Notes: generated by a model from the sequence alone, not told the origin. A DNA stretch of 47,485 nucleotides from an uncultured Lachnospiraceae bacterium (GCA_947650155.1 CANSUS010000029.1:1-47485), one strand, 5' to 3'; positions 7,808-16,178 are shown, counted from the stretch's first letter. Program-made: numbers and translations.

Positions 7808-9058
7808 ATGGATTATATTAGCAGCAAAAACATTTTTTATTTAATGAGAGATACTTTAAAATTAATTGACACACGTGTAATGTCGCATGGATCGCGGGTT
7901 GCGTATATCGTATATAAGATGATGCAGCGCAAAGGCGGCATGGAAGATTTTGAAATGGCGGATCTGGCAATGATCACAACGTTTCATGATATAGGGGTAT
8001 ACAAGACAGATGATCCCGGAGATATGCTGCGTTATGAAGCGAAAGAGTTTATCCCTCATTCTGTCTATAGTTATCTTTTCTTAAAATATTTATCGCCGTT
8101 TGAAAGAGAAAGCCGGGCGCTTTTATATCATCATACAGATTATATACGCCTTGCCAAACTTGACCCTGATATAAGAGAATTCGCTTCTTTTATTAATATT
8201 GCGGAAAAGATGGATATTTATCATAATGCAATGGGATCAAAATTTGATTATATGATGTTTCATAAATATTCCGGAAATAAGTTTTCCAAAGAAGGACTGG
8301 AATTATTTTACCAGGTTGTAAAGGAAGAAGATATCCTTACAAAATTAAAGGAAGGTACATATAAAACTGAGTTGGATGAATTGTTTGAAAATTTGATTTT
8401 TCCAAATGAGGATAAGCGGAAACTGATACAGATGCTGACATATTGTATTGGTTTTTCCAGTGAAAATTATGCGGTTGGATCTAATGAATGCGCCTGTATC
8501 TGCGTGGAATTAGGTAAAAAGTTTATGCTCACAGAGGAAGAACTGGATATTTTATATTATGCGGCGCTGCTTCATGATATCGGGATGCTGACTGTGCCAA
8601 GAGAAATGATAAACGCTCCGCGAAAATTGACAGAAGAAGAGATGAAGTTCCTTCGGGGGCATGTACAGAAGACGGAAAGTCTTCTCAGGGGACGTATGAA
8701 AGATGAAATTGTAAATCTGGCAATCAGTCATCATGAGCGTTCTGATGGAACAGGTTATCCCAAACATACAACGGGAGAACAACAGAGCAGGTCTCAGCGT
8801 ATTTTACAGGTTGCAGATAAGGTATCTTCCATGTCGCTTGAATGGAGTTTTCGACCTGCGAGATCCAAGACGGAGATTACCAATCATATTTCGCAGAAAG
8901 CTGCAAGAAATAAACTGAACAGTCAGATTACAAATACGATGATTACTTTTTATGATGCGATTATGGGGAAAGCGCAGGCAGAAGTTGCGGAGTCGATGTC
9001 CATGTATAAAAAATTAAACGAAGATTATAAACAGATCAGTATGCAGTTTACAAAATAA
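7808..9058 (+). CDS. Tandem HD / HD-GYP domain protein, probable c-di-GMP phosphodiesterase
   Basis: The 416-residue soluble protein has a first HD-like half with HDIGVY near residue 60 and HHTDY about 57 residues later, and a second canonical HD-GYP half with HDIG at about 256 and HHERSDGTGYP at about 308. HD-GYP domains hydrolyse c-di-GMP at a two- or three-metal centre. No receiver or transmembrane domain is present, so the first half may be the regulatory part. AGGAGG precedes the ATG. A diguanylate cyclase lies two genes downstream in the same run, so opposing enzymes may be co-expressed. Confidence 0.85.
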   Translation: MDYISSKNIFYLMRDTLKLIDTRVMSHGSRVAYIVYKMMQRKGGMEDFEMADLAMITTFHDIGVYKTDDPGDMLRYEAKEFIPHSVYSYLFLKYLSPFERESRALLYHHTDYIRLAKLDPDIREFASFINIAEKMDIYHNAMGSKFDYMMFHKYSGNKFSKEGLELFYQVVKEEDILTKLKEGTYKTELDELFENLIFPNEDKRKLIQMLTYCIGFSSENYAVGSNECACICVELGKKFMLTEEELDILYYAALLHDIGMLTVPREMINAPRKLTEEEMKFLRGHVQKTESLLRGRMKDEIVNLAISHHERSDGTGYPKHTTGEQQSRSQRILQVADKVSSMSLEWSFRPARSKTEITNHISQKAARNKLNSQITNTMITFYDAIMGKAQAEVAESMSMYKKLNEDYKQISMQFTK

Positions 9059-9097
9059 TATTTTAAAGCATTGCAGGAAAGGCATATGGTATAGACA

Positions 9098-9754
9098 ATG
9101 GATAAAATTTTTAATTTAGACAGTCCTCTGATGCAGATACTTAACAGGATAGCAGACCTGATATGGCTGAACATACTGACGATGGTCTGCTGTATTCCGA
9201 TTATTACAGCAGGAGCCGCATTTACGGCGCAGCACTATGTAGTTCTTAAAATGGTTCGTAATCAGGAAGGATATATTACACGCTCATTTTTTAAATCCTT
9301 CAAAAGAAATTTCAGACAGGCGACATGTATCTGGCTGATATTTTTAGCGTTTATTCTGATGTTTATTGGAGATATTTACATATTTGCATATTCAGACATG
9401 GAATTTTCCCGGATATTGATTATTTTTGTATGTGCTGCCGCCATTATTTTATCATTGGTAGGTGTCTATATTTTTCCTGTGCTTTCGAGATTTGATAACA
9501 GCATTAAGAATACGATCAGAAATTCTTTTATGATAGCGATTATCAGCCTTCCAAGGACGATTGCGATGATTATTATCAGCATTTTGCCAATTGTACTTCT
9601 CTATATTTCTTTGCGTCTGGTACCAATTTCGGCATTGTTTGGCTTTTCGGGAACGGCATATTTATGTGCGCTGCTCTATAATGGAGTATTTAAGCGGTTT
9701 GAGCCTGAGGAAGATAATGAAACTGAAACAGATGCAGAAGAGGGAGTGAACTAA
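9098..9754 (+). CDS. DUF624 (YesL-like) membrane protein
   Basis: A 218-residue membrane protein with about five hydrophobic helices. The N-terminal pattern (LIWLNILTMVCCIPIITAG followed by AAFTAQHYVVLKMVRNQEGY) is the hallmark of DUF624/YesL proteins, usually found beside carbohydrate ABC transporters in Firmicutes. Here it sits between the HD-GYP gene and the diguanylate cyclase gene, an unusual neighbourhood that hints at a role in c-di-GMP signalling or simply operon carriage. The acidic C-terminal tail (EPEEDNETETDAEEG) is cytoplasmic. Function unknown. Confidence 0.8.
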   Translation: MDKIFNLDSPLMQILNRIADLIWLNILTMVCCIPIITAGAAFTAQHYVVLKMVRNQEGYITRSFFKSFKRNFRQATCIWLIFLAFILMFIGDIYIFAYSDMEFSRILIIFVCAAAIILSLVGVYIFPVLSRFDNSIKNTIRNSFMIAIISLPRTIAMIIISILPIVLLYISLRLVPISALFGFSGTAYLCALLYNGVFKRFEPEEDNETETDAEEGVN

Positions 9755-9775
9755 AAGCAAAAGAGGGATGGGGAT

Positions 9776-11239
9776 ATGAGGGATAAGCATACAAGAAGAG
9801 TAGCATTACAATGGATGTTTCCGACAGTGATACTGCTGATTGTAATTGTAGCAATGTTTGTAGATTTTTACAGGACAAGCAGCGAATCAGCACAGAAACA
9901 GGTGGAGAAAAATTTTGCGGCGGTTGCCGAAGAGTATGCGACAAAGTTTGGGGATCAACTTACATCCATGCAAAGAACAGGGAAAATAGTAACAGCAGTG
10001 ATGCAACAGCATTCCGAAAAAGAACTGGGACTTGTGGAAGAATTTGTGGAAGCGCTGTATGATGAGACGGATGCTTATATGGTCATTATGACAAATTTCG
10101 ATGGCAGGGGCATCAATCAGGATAAAGAATGGGTGTCTTTATATCATGTTGCCTATCTGGAACAGATTAAGGACGGCAGTGAGAAATTTCTGTATCTGGA
10201 GGACGATGGAATTAGCGGTAAAAGTGCTTTTTTATCAGTTCTTCCAATTGGGAAAAAAGAGGCAAAAGCAGTACTTTTAATGTTTTATCCTGCGAATCAG
10301 TTTAGCAGTCTCATTAAAAAAGGGGATTTTGACGGCAATGCCTTTTATGTAATAACAGATACATCAGGTGTGATTATCGAAGGAAATATGGCTACGGAAA
10401 CGATCTATGAGGGAAATAATCTTTGGGATGGCATTTCCGATGAAAAAGAGGTACGAAGAATCCAGAATAGAATTGCGAACGGTAATGGAGGCGTTACTAA
10501 AATTACGGACAGCGCAATGAGTTATTGTCTGGCATATGCTCCCATAGGAATTAATGACTGGTATGTTGCAGTAGGAATAGAACAGGTCTATGCGGACCGT
10601 CTTCAAAGTCAGGAATGGAATAATACAAAAGGAATGCTTTATAAACTGCTTCTTGCTGTTTTTGTATTTTTAGGCGTAATTGTTATTCTGAATATTGTTG
10701 GAAAAATTCGCAGTCATGAGGAAAACAGAGACCTTGCAGATAAAGCGGATACAGATCTTTTGACAGATCTGAATAATAAGCTGGCGACAGAAAGGAAAAT
10801 CAAGGAATATATGGAGATTCATCCCAATGAACAGGCGCTTATGTTCGTACTTGATATTGATAATTTTAAAAAGATCAATGATACAATGGGGCATGCGTTC
10901 GGAGACGAGGTTATTCGGACTTTGGGGCATCAGATACGTGGAGAATTCCGGGTTTCTGATATTATCGGGCGTATCGGCGGCGATGAATTTATGATATTCT
11001 TAAAGAACATAAAGGATGATGCGCTGGTAGAACAGGAAGCAAACAGGGTTGCGAGATTTTTTGCAAATTTTCAGGCAGGAGAATATGTGAAATATTCTGC
11101 GACTGCAAGTATTGGCGCCGCGGTATATCCAAGAGATGCAAATGACTTTGAATCTTTGTATAAGGCGGCGGACAAAGCTCTATATAAAGCAAAAGAACGT
11201 GGAAAAAACCAACTTGCATTTTATGGAGATGATAAATAA
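9776..11239 (+). CDS. Membrane diguanylate cyclase with extracytoplasmic sensor domain
   Basis: Makes c-di-GMP from two GTP. The 487-residue protein has a transmembrane helix at about 10-30, an extracytoplasmic Cache-like sensor region at about 35-280, a second helix at about 288-308 and a GGDEF domain from about 325. The active-site motif GGDEF is intact at 401-405, and the inhibitory RxxD site (RVSD) lies at 392-395, the normal five residues upstream, so product inhibition is expected. It is 21 bases after the DUF624 gene with a GGATGGGG-like ribosome site. The sensed ligand is unknown. Confidence 0.9.
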   Translation: MRDKHTRRVALQWMFPTVILLIVIVAMFVDFYRTSSESAQKQVEKNFAAVAEEYATKFGDQLTSMQRTGKIVTAVMQQHSEKELGLVEEFVEALYDETDAYMVIMTNFDGRGINQDKEWVSLYHVAYLEQIKDGSEKFLYLEDDGISGKSAFLSVLPIGKKEAKAVLLMFYPANQFSSLIKKGDFDGNAFYVITDTSGVIIEGNMATETIYEGNNLWDGISDEKEVRRIQNRIANGNGGVTKITDSAMSYCLAYAPIGINDWYVAVGIEQVYADRLQSQEWNNTKGMLYKLLLAVFVFLGVIVILNIVGKIRSHEENRDLADKADTDLLTDLNNKLATERKIKEYMEIHPNEQALMFVLDIDNFKKINDTMGHAFGDEVIRTLGHQIRGEFRVSDIIGRIGGDEFMIFLKNIKDDALVEQEANRVARFFANFQAGEYVKYSATASIGAAVYPRDANDFESLYKAADKALYKAKERGKNQLAFYGDDK

Positions 11240-11391
11240 AATCTTGTACAATTTGCATATTAATTTTTGCTTTATTTGTTCAATATGACAAAGAAGAATG
11301 AAAAAGAATTTTCTTATAAGCATTTTTTACAATATGAACATAAATCTTTGTGGAATAGTGGCATAGCGTAAAATTATGGTTTAAGTTATAC

Positions 11392-11422
11392 TAATCCTAG
11401 ACTTGAGTGATGGTCTGGATTA
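11392..11422. promoter_or_regulatory. Inverted repeat and candidate -10 upstream of msmK
   Basis: TAATCC-T-AGAC (11392-11402) and GTCTGGATTA (11413-11422) form a 10-bp inverted repeat with one bulged T and a 10-base centre. A TATACT that could be a -10 box lies at 11387-11392, touching the left arm; no good -35 is seen. A smaller GGAGG/CCTCC hairpin lies just before the AAGGAG ribosome site. This fits a sugar-responsive operator, but the regulator is unknown. The rest of the 241-base gap (11240-11480) is AT-rich without further clear features. Confidence 0.4.
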
Positions 11423-11480
11423 ATGAATATAACATAATATGGAGGCACACCTCCTTAAAGACAGAAAGGAGCCCTAACAA

Positions 11481-12599
11481 ATGGCAAGTTTATCTTTAAA
11501 GAATGTCTGCAAAGTATATCCGAACGGCTTTGAGGCAGTTAAGAATTTCAATCTCGAGATTCAGGATCAGGAATTTATTATTTTCGTAGGACCTTCAGGT
11601 TGTGGTAAATCTACAACACTTCGTATGATCGCAGGTTTGGAAGACATCTCATCCGGTGAATTAAAGATCGGTGACAGAGTTGTAAATGATGTAGAACCTA
11701 AAGACAGAGATATCGCGATGGTATTCCAGAACTACGCGTTGTATCCTCATATGTCAGTATACGACAATATGGCTTTCGGTCTTAAATTAAGAAAAGTACC
11801 GAAGGATGAAATTGATAAAATGGTAAAAGAAGCAGCGAAAATCCTTGACTTAACACCGCTTCTTGATCGTAAACCGAAGGCTTTATCCGGTGGTCAGAGA
11901 CAGCGTGTTGCTATGGGTCGTGCTATCGTTCGTAATCCTAAGGTATTCCTTATGGATGAGCCGTTATCTAACTTGGATGCAAAACTTCGTGTACAGATGC
12001 GTATTGAGATCGCAAAATTACATCAGAGATTAGGTACTACCATTATTTACGTTACACATGATCAGACAGAGGCTATGACACTTGGTACAAGAATCGTAGT
12101 TATGAAAGACGGTGTTGTTCAGCAGGTAGATACACCTCAGAACTTATACGAGAAACCTCAGAATCTTTTCGTTGCAGGATTCATGGGTTCACCGCAGATG
12201 AACTTCTTAGATGCTGTAGTTGAAGTAAAAGGTGATACAGCCTGCCTTAAGATTGCAGGACATTCCATTAAATTACCGCCTGCTAAATCAAAGAAACTGA
12301 TCGAAGGCGGCTACGATGGAAAGACTGTTACATTTGGTATTCGTCCTGAAGATGTATATGATTCAGAAATGTACATTGAAGCTACAAAAGACAATGACAA
12401 TGTATTTGAATCCACTATTAAGGTATATGAATTACTTGGTGCTGAAGTTTACTTGTACTTCGATCTTGAGGAGTTCCCGATGACAGCAAGAGTAGATTCC
12501 CGTACAACAGCAAGACCGGGCGATAAAGTTAAATTTGCTATTGATGTTGAAAAGATCCATGTATTTGATAAAGAGACAGAAAAGATTATTACGAACTAG
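11481..12599 (+). CDS. msmK: Carbohydrate ABC transporter ATPase (MsmK/UgpC/MalK type)
   Basis: Powers one or several sugar ABC importers from the cytoplasmic side. The 372-residue protein has Walker A GPSGCGKSTT, the Q-loop FQNYALYPHM, the signature LSGGQRQR, Walker B VFLMDEPLSNLDAKLR, the switch His in THDQTEAM, and a C-terminal TOBE-like regulatory domain from about 240. No permease or binding-protein gene is adjacent, as is usual for the shared multi-task ATPase of Firmicutes. The start has a clear AAGGAG. Its codons (ACA, GGT, CGT, TTA) differ from the neighbours in the way highly expressed genes do. A very strong hairpin follows. Confidence 0.92.
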   Translation: MASLSLKNVCKVYPNGFEAVKNFNLEIQDQEFIIFVGPSGCGKSTTLRMIAGLEDISSGELKIGDRVVNDVEPKDRDIAMVFQNYALYPHMSVYDNMAFGLKLRKVPKDEIDKMVKEAAKILDLTPLLDRKPKALSGGQRQRVAMGRAIVRNPKVFLMDEPLSNLDAKLRVQMRIEIAKLHQRLGTTIIYVTHDQTEAMTLGTRIVVMKDGVVQQVDTPQNLYEKPQNLFVAGFMGSPQMNFLDAVVEVKGDTACLKIAGHSIKLPPAKSKKLIEGGYDGKTVTFGIRPEDVYDSEMYIEATKDNDNVFESTIKVYELLGAEVYLYFDLEEFPMTARVDSRTTARPGDKVKFAIDVEKIHVFDKETEKIITN

Positions 12600-12608
12600 T
12601 TATTTTAC

Positions 12609-12664
12609 AGTAATAAATGTTAAAAAAGAGATGCGTAAGCATCTCTTTTTTAACATTTATTACT
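12609..12664 (+). terminator. 26-bp perfect terminator hairpin after msmK
   Basis: The arms 12609-12634 and 12639-12664 are exact complements with a GTAA loop. The stem carries A6 and T6 tracts near its apex, so shorter forms are AAGAGATGC-GTAA-GCATCTCTT followed by T-rich RNA. It should work in both orientations and insulates msmK from the AT-rich cassette that follows. Confidence 0.9.
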
Positions 12665-12694
12665 AATTATACTAAAAAATTTTTACTTTTTAGA

Positions 12695-12733
12695 ACAATA
12701 GAACTATATTTCAATAAAGTAGGTACAATAGAA
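12695..12733 (+). repeat. Direct repeat ACAATAGAA upstream of the RiPP precursor
   Basis: Two identical 9-mers lie at 12695-12703 and 12725-12733, spaced exactly 30 bases start to start (about three helical turns). A possible -10 TATTAT lies at 12761-12766 with a poor -35, the arrangement expected for an activator-dependent promoter. The downstream XRE protein is a candidate binder. Chance occurrence in AT-rich DNA is possible. Confidence 0.35.
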
Positions 12734-12801
12734 GGTTTTTCTAAGTAAAAGAAATAGTAATATTATATTATGACATAATTAATAGAAAGGAGGAAAAAAT
12801 A

Positions 12802-12882
12802 ATGTCTAAAAAATTACGTAGACTTTTAGAGAAAGCTCACTTTGCCAAAGGTGACGGATGGAATTCAAGTTCTTTGTTATAA
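12802..12882 (+). CDS. Streptide-like RiPP precursor peptide (KxxxW type)
   Basis: A 26-residue ORF with a strong AAAGGAGG at 12786-12793, eight bases before the ATG. It begins MSKKLRRLLEKAHF and continues AKGDGWNSSSLL. This matches the layout of the streptococcal StrA precursor, which as I recall begins MSKELEKVLE and contains AKGDGW. The leader is basic and helical. By analogy the core starts near Ala15, and the maturase would join the side chains of Lys16 and Trp20. It differs from StrA in having one KGDGW copy and a serine-rich tail. A radical SAM/SPASM gene, an exporter and a regulator follow. The assignment is from motif and context. Confidence 0.85.
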   Translation: MSKKLRRLLEKAHFAKGDGWNSSSLL

Positions 12883-12891
12883 GAATGTGCT

Positions 12892-12953
12892 AAAGGGTCT
12901 TTTGCTTATATGGCATAAGACCTTTTGCATTTTATTCAAAACGTATAAAATGC
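12892..12953 (+). terminator. Tandem hairpins between precursor and maturase genes
   Basis: The first hairpin pairs 12892-12905 with 12913-12926 (14 positions, one U-U mismatch). It is followed at once by a second, GCATTTTAT (12927-12935) with ATAAAATGC (12945-12953), a perfect 9-bp stem. The T-rich TTTTGCATTTTATT after the first stem makes it a leaky terminator candidate. Such an element would give much more precursor RNA than maturase RNA, as is common in RiPP operons. Confidence 0.65.
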
Positions 12954-13020
12954 GAAAGCTGATAGTTGTTATTTTACAGAAAAGAGTTGGTAACTTAAAA
13001 AAATAATTGAGAGGTATATT

Positions 13021-14385
13021 ATGTATAAGTTTAACAAAGATTATATATTCAGAGTGGAGTATTTTGGAGGTATACTAATTAATCGACATAATTTTCAAAT
13101 ATTAGAACTTGATTATAATGAGGCAGTTTGGTTAACAGCACTTGAGTACTCTAAAGGAAATGTAACATGCGCTAAAAGAGTAACACAAGAATTAGGATAT
13201 AATCCAGAAATAGAGGTATGTAAATTCATAAATAAAAAAGTTTTAAGCGGTATATATGATAAGATTGTTCAAGATGAACTAGAAGATATAGTTTTTAAAA
13301 CTAAAGAAAAATGTTTAACTGTTTTTAAACAAAAAGATAAAAAACTTTTTGCACCATTAGAAATTACCATATATCCAACATTAAATTGTAACTTACATTG
13401 TAGATTTTGTTTTGTAAAAAACCGAAATAAAGGAATTAAAGAAATTAATGTTGAAAAATGGATAAGTATTGTTAAAGAAGCTTATGATATGGGAGTACTA
13501 AGTGTATCAATTTTAGGAGGAGAACCAACTCAATATAAACAAATAGATAAGCTATTGAAGGAAATAGATGAAATTGGAATTAATACTACCATTACTAGTA
13601 ATGGTGTTGCTGTTAAAGATTCGACTAAAAATATATTGGTTAATTCAAAACATATTATTCCCATTTTTTCATTGCAAGCATTTAATGACAAGAATAAGAT
13701 ACTTATGGGAGTTGATTATAAAGATATTTTAGTTACTATTAATCAAATGATAAAAAAAGATAAGGAAGTTAGAATAAATAGTGTTTATATTAATCAGTCA
13801 GAAAAGGACTTTTATGATATAATTGATTGGTGCGTTGCTAATGGAATAAAGAGATATTCAATTGCATCATATGTAAACATTAATCAGAGCAATCAAGACG
13901 TAAATAATAAATCGTTTTATGATTTTAGAATTTTGACTGAGAATATTGATAATTATGTGATGTCTAAATATAAAGATATTGACTTTGAATGTTCTACAGA
14001 AGGATGTATGATTTATTCAGCATATCCAGAGTTAGAAAATGATATTCTGGAATTAACCGAGTTTGAAAAGCATTATTATAGCTGTAGAGCTGGAAAAACA
14101 AAAATAGAGATATATTCCAACGGAGATGTATATCCATGTATTTGTTTTGAGAATGAAATTTCTCCTACAGGAAATATTTGTACAAAAAAATTAACTGAAA
14201 TTTGGCATAATGATATTTTTGTCAATATGTTTAAAGACAAACCATCTTCTGTAGAAGAATGCAGCAAATGTGGTTTTAATATTATTTGTAATTCAGGTTG
14301 TTTAGCAGTAAGATATAGTAAGTATGGATTAAAATATAATTTATATAAAGATCCAAGATGTGTATTACATAACTTGATATTATAA
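13021..14385 (+). CDS. Radical SAM/SPASM peptide maturase, StrB-like
   Basis: Predicted to form the Lys-Trp carbon-carbon cross-link in the adjacent precursor. The 454-residue protein has an N-terminal PqqD-like recognition region (about 1-85), the radical SAM cluster motif C123-x3-C127-x2-C130 in CNLHCRFC, the SAM-binding GGEP, and a full SPASM domain near the C-terminus. The SPASM cysteines follow C-x13-GDVYPC, then C-x2-C-x5-C-x3-C (ECSKCGFNIICNSGC), then a last Cys, enough for two auxiliary 4Fe-4S clusters. The domain order is that of streptide/SuiB-type enzymes. A GAGAGG site precedes the ATG. The coding sequence is much more AT-rich than its flanks, which suggests transfer. Confidence 0.88.
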   Translation: MYKFNKDYIFRVEYFGGILINRHNFQILELDYNEAVWLTALEYSKGNVTCAKRVTQELGYNPEIEVCKFINKKVLSGIYDKIVQDELEDIVFKTKEKCLTVFKQKDKKLFAPLEITIYPTLNCNLHCRFCFVKNRNKGIKEINVEKWISIVKEAYDMGVLSVSILGGEPTQYKQIDKLLKEIDEIGINTTITSNGVAVKDSTKNILVNSKHIIPIFSLQAFNDKNKILMGVDYKDILVTINQMIKKDKEVRINSVYINQSEKDFYDIIDWCVANGIKRYSIASYVNINQSNQDVNNKSFYDFRILTENIDNYVMSKYKDIDFECSTEGCMIYSAYPELENDILELTEFEKHYYSCRAGKTKIEIYSNGDVYPCICFENEISPTGNICTKKLTEIWHNDIFVNMFKDKPSSVEECSKCGFNIICNSGCLAVRYSKYGLKYNLYKDPRCVLHNLIL

Positions 14386-14394
14386 TTCAGATAT

Positions 14395-14419
14395 AAGATT
14401 ATTAATTGGGTTTAATCTT
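14395..14419 (+). terminator. Weak intercistronic hairpin after the maturase gene
   Basis: AAGATTA (14395-14401) pairs with TAATCTT (14413-14419) across an 11-base loop, followed by TGCTTATT. The stem is short and AT-only apart from one G-C pair, so it is at most a leaky terminator or a processing site. Confidence 0.3.
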
Positions 14420-14511
14420 TGCTTATTATATTAAGGATTTTGGTAAAAAGTTGGGGGAAAGCAATGGGAGTCATTGGTTTTAATTTTTTCAAAATGGGCA
14501 CGGAAGTAAAA

Positions 14512-15660
14512 ATGAATAGAAAGATATATGCATTTTATAGTGTTTTAAAAAAGTCCCTGCCCATATGGTTTGTTTTTTTAATTTATTTAAGAGGAAAAGG
14601 ATTAAGTTATACGGAAGCACTTTTTTTAGATTCAATTTCGGCAGGTGTTTCTATGGTTTTTGAAGTTCCATCGGGGATTATAGCGGATTATAAAAGTAGA
14701 AAATGGTTAATATGGTATGGGGAACTATTTGTTACTATTAATTACATTTTATTATTATTCGGAAAATCTTATTACATATTTTTAGTCGGCGCCGTTTTTG
14801 GGGGATTGGGTGAAGCTTGTATTTCAGGGACGGGTGAGGCACTATTGTATGATAGTTTTAAAAATGAGAATTTAGAATCAGAATATACAAAATATGCCGG
14901 GAAAATCAGCAAATTAGGTTTACGTTTTGCAGCAGTGTCTACATTAGCCGCCAGTTACTTATATAGCATGAATAATGAAATACCGATGTTAATATCACTG
15001 CTTTTCCAGATTATTTCATTAATTATTATTGTTTTCTTTAAAGATAATCAGATAAAAGAAAAAAGACAAGAAAGCAATTTGGTTAGTGAATTGAAAAAAC
15101 AATGGGATAATATAAAATATGTTGTTATGAATAAATCTCTTATAAAATTATTTTTTATCTATTTAATTATGCTTGAAATTATTTCAAACTTAAATTATTC
15201 GTCACAAACATTTTTACCTGAATTAGGATTGAATATAAAATATCTGGGAGTGATATTTTTTATCTTTAATATTATTGCGTCGTTTGGAGCTAAGTCGGCT
15301 GATAAGATCAAAATGAATACTAAAAAGATAATTGTTATTTATGGGATTTTATTGATTTCTTTATCAATATCAAATTTATATTTTGCAATCGTCTTTCTGG
15401 GATGTTCCAGATATATGAATGGATTTATATGGCCTTTACTCAGTGGAGAAATTAATCAACAAATTCCTACAGGTAACAGGGCGACTATTTTATCTTATAA
15501 GAGTTTATTATGTCAGATATTTCCTTTATTTATAGATCCAATAGTTGGTATATTATTTGACTTTAAGGGGATAAGGTTTACTTATGTTTTAATGGGTATC
15601 ATCTTATTACTTTGGGTGCTGGTTTATTTTATAATTATGAAATTGGGACGAAAAAAATAG
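14512..15660 (+). CDS. MFS transporter, probable exporter of the cyclised peptide
   Basis: A polytopic protein of about 382 residues with the twelve-helix profile of the major facilitator superfamily. The loop 2-3 motif appears as EVPSGIIADYKSRKW, close to the family consensus G-x-x-x-D-x-x-x-R-K. In the streptide locus the third gene also encodes a membrane transporter, so export of the mature peptide is the natural reading. The start is uncertain: ATG 14512 has GGAAG five bases upstream and places the first helix normally, but ATG 14464 (GGGGG at 14453-14457) would add 16 residues. Base composition is AT-rich like the maturase. Confidence 0.75.
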   Translation: MNRKIYAFYSVLKKSLPIWFVFLIYLRGKGLSYTEALFLDSISAGVSMVFEVPSGIIADYKSRKWLIWYGELFVTINYILLLFGKSYYIFLVGAVFGGLGEACISGTGEALLYDSFKNENLESEYTKYAGKISKLGLRFAAVSTLAASYLYSMNNEIPMLISLLFQIISLIIIVFFKDNQIKEKRQESNLVSELKKQWDNIKYVVMNKSLIKLFFIYLIMLEIISNLNYSSQTFLPELGLNIKYLGVIFFIFNIIASFGAKSADKIKMNTKKIIVIYGILLISLSISNLYFAIVFLGCSRYMNGFIWPLLSGEINQQIPTGNRATILSYKSLLCQIFPLFIDPIVGILFDFKGIRFTYVLMGIILLLWVLVYFIIMKLGRKK

Positions 15661-15783
15661 ATTCAAATTAGCATTCAAAATAAGATATGTTAGTAAACGG
15701 AACTAAAGGTAAATATATGAAGAACTTTTGTCTATTTATTGCTTATTATATAGAATGTAGAATATTGACATATGGAGGGGAAT

Positions 15784-16119
15784 ATGTCGAATATACAAAT
15801 TGGAGAAAGAATCAGAGAGCTACGAGAAGTACAAAATTATACTAGAGAAGGTTTTGCCGAAAAGGTAGATATATCATCAAAATTTTTATATGAAATAGAA
15901 ACTGGGAAAAAAGGTTTTTCAGCTGATACATTATGTAGGATATCGAAATCGTTGTCTGTAAGTTGTGATTATATAATGTTTGGTGAAGAACACGGGCATT
16001 TTGAAACCCAAATATTAATTGAAGAAATTGAATCATTGGAACCTGTACAAATAAATCAAATGCGAATGATATTAAGGATATTATATCAAATGTGTGATTA
16101 TAACGGGTACGGCAGGTAG
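15784..16119 (+). CDS. XRE-family helix-turn-helix regulator of the RiPP cassette
   Basis: A 111-residue protein. Residues about 5-65 form an HTH_3 domain (GERIRELREVQNYTREGFAEK, then SSKFLYEIETGKKGFS as turn and recognition helix). A short helical tail of about 40 residues could mediate dimerisation. The start at 15784 is chosen because GGAGGGG lies just upstream; the in-frame ATG at 15772 would overlap that site. The TTGCTTATTATAT found upstream at 15739-15751 also occurs at 14419-14431 before the exporter gene. It probably controls the cassette, replacing the Rgg regulator of streptococcal loci. It ends at its own terminator. Confidence 0.8.
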   Translation: MSNIQIGERIRELREVQNYTREGFAEKVDISSKFLYEIETGKKGFSADTLCRISKSLSVSCDYIMFGEEHGHFETQILIEEIESLEPVQINQMRMILRILYQMCDYNGYGR

Positions 16120-16151
16120 ACTATCTGTAATATTTTCTACAATTTTGAAAG

Positions 16152-16176
16152 AAGGGGCGTTCGACGTCTCTTTTTT
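16152..16176 (+). terminator. Terminator at the end of the RiPP cassette
   Basis: AAGGGGCG (16152-16159) pairs with CGTCTCTT (16165-16172) with two G-U wobbles and loop TTCGA, followed by a T6 tract. It marks the right border of the AT-rich cassette. Confidence 0.8.
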
Positions 16177-16178
16177 GC

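Noticed and set aside
12802-12882. Shp-type quorum-sensing pheromone
   Set aside because: The peptide lacks the hydrophobic Shp pattern, and the KGDGW motif with the adjacent SPASM enzyme fits a RiPP precursor better.
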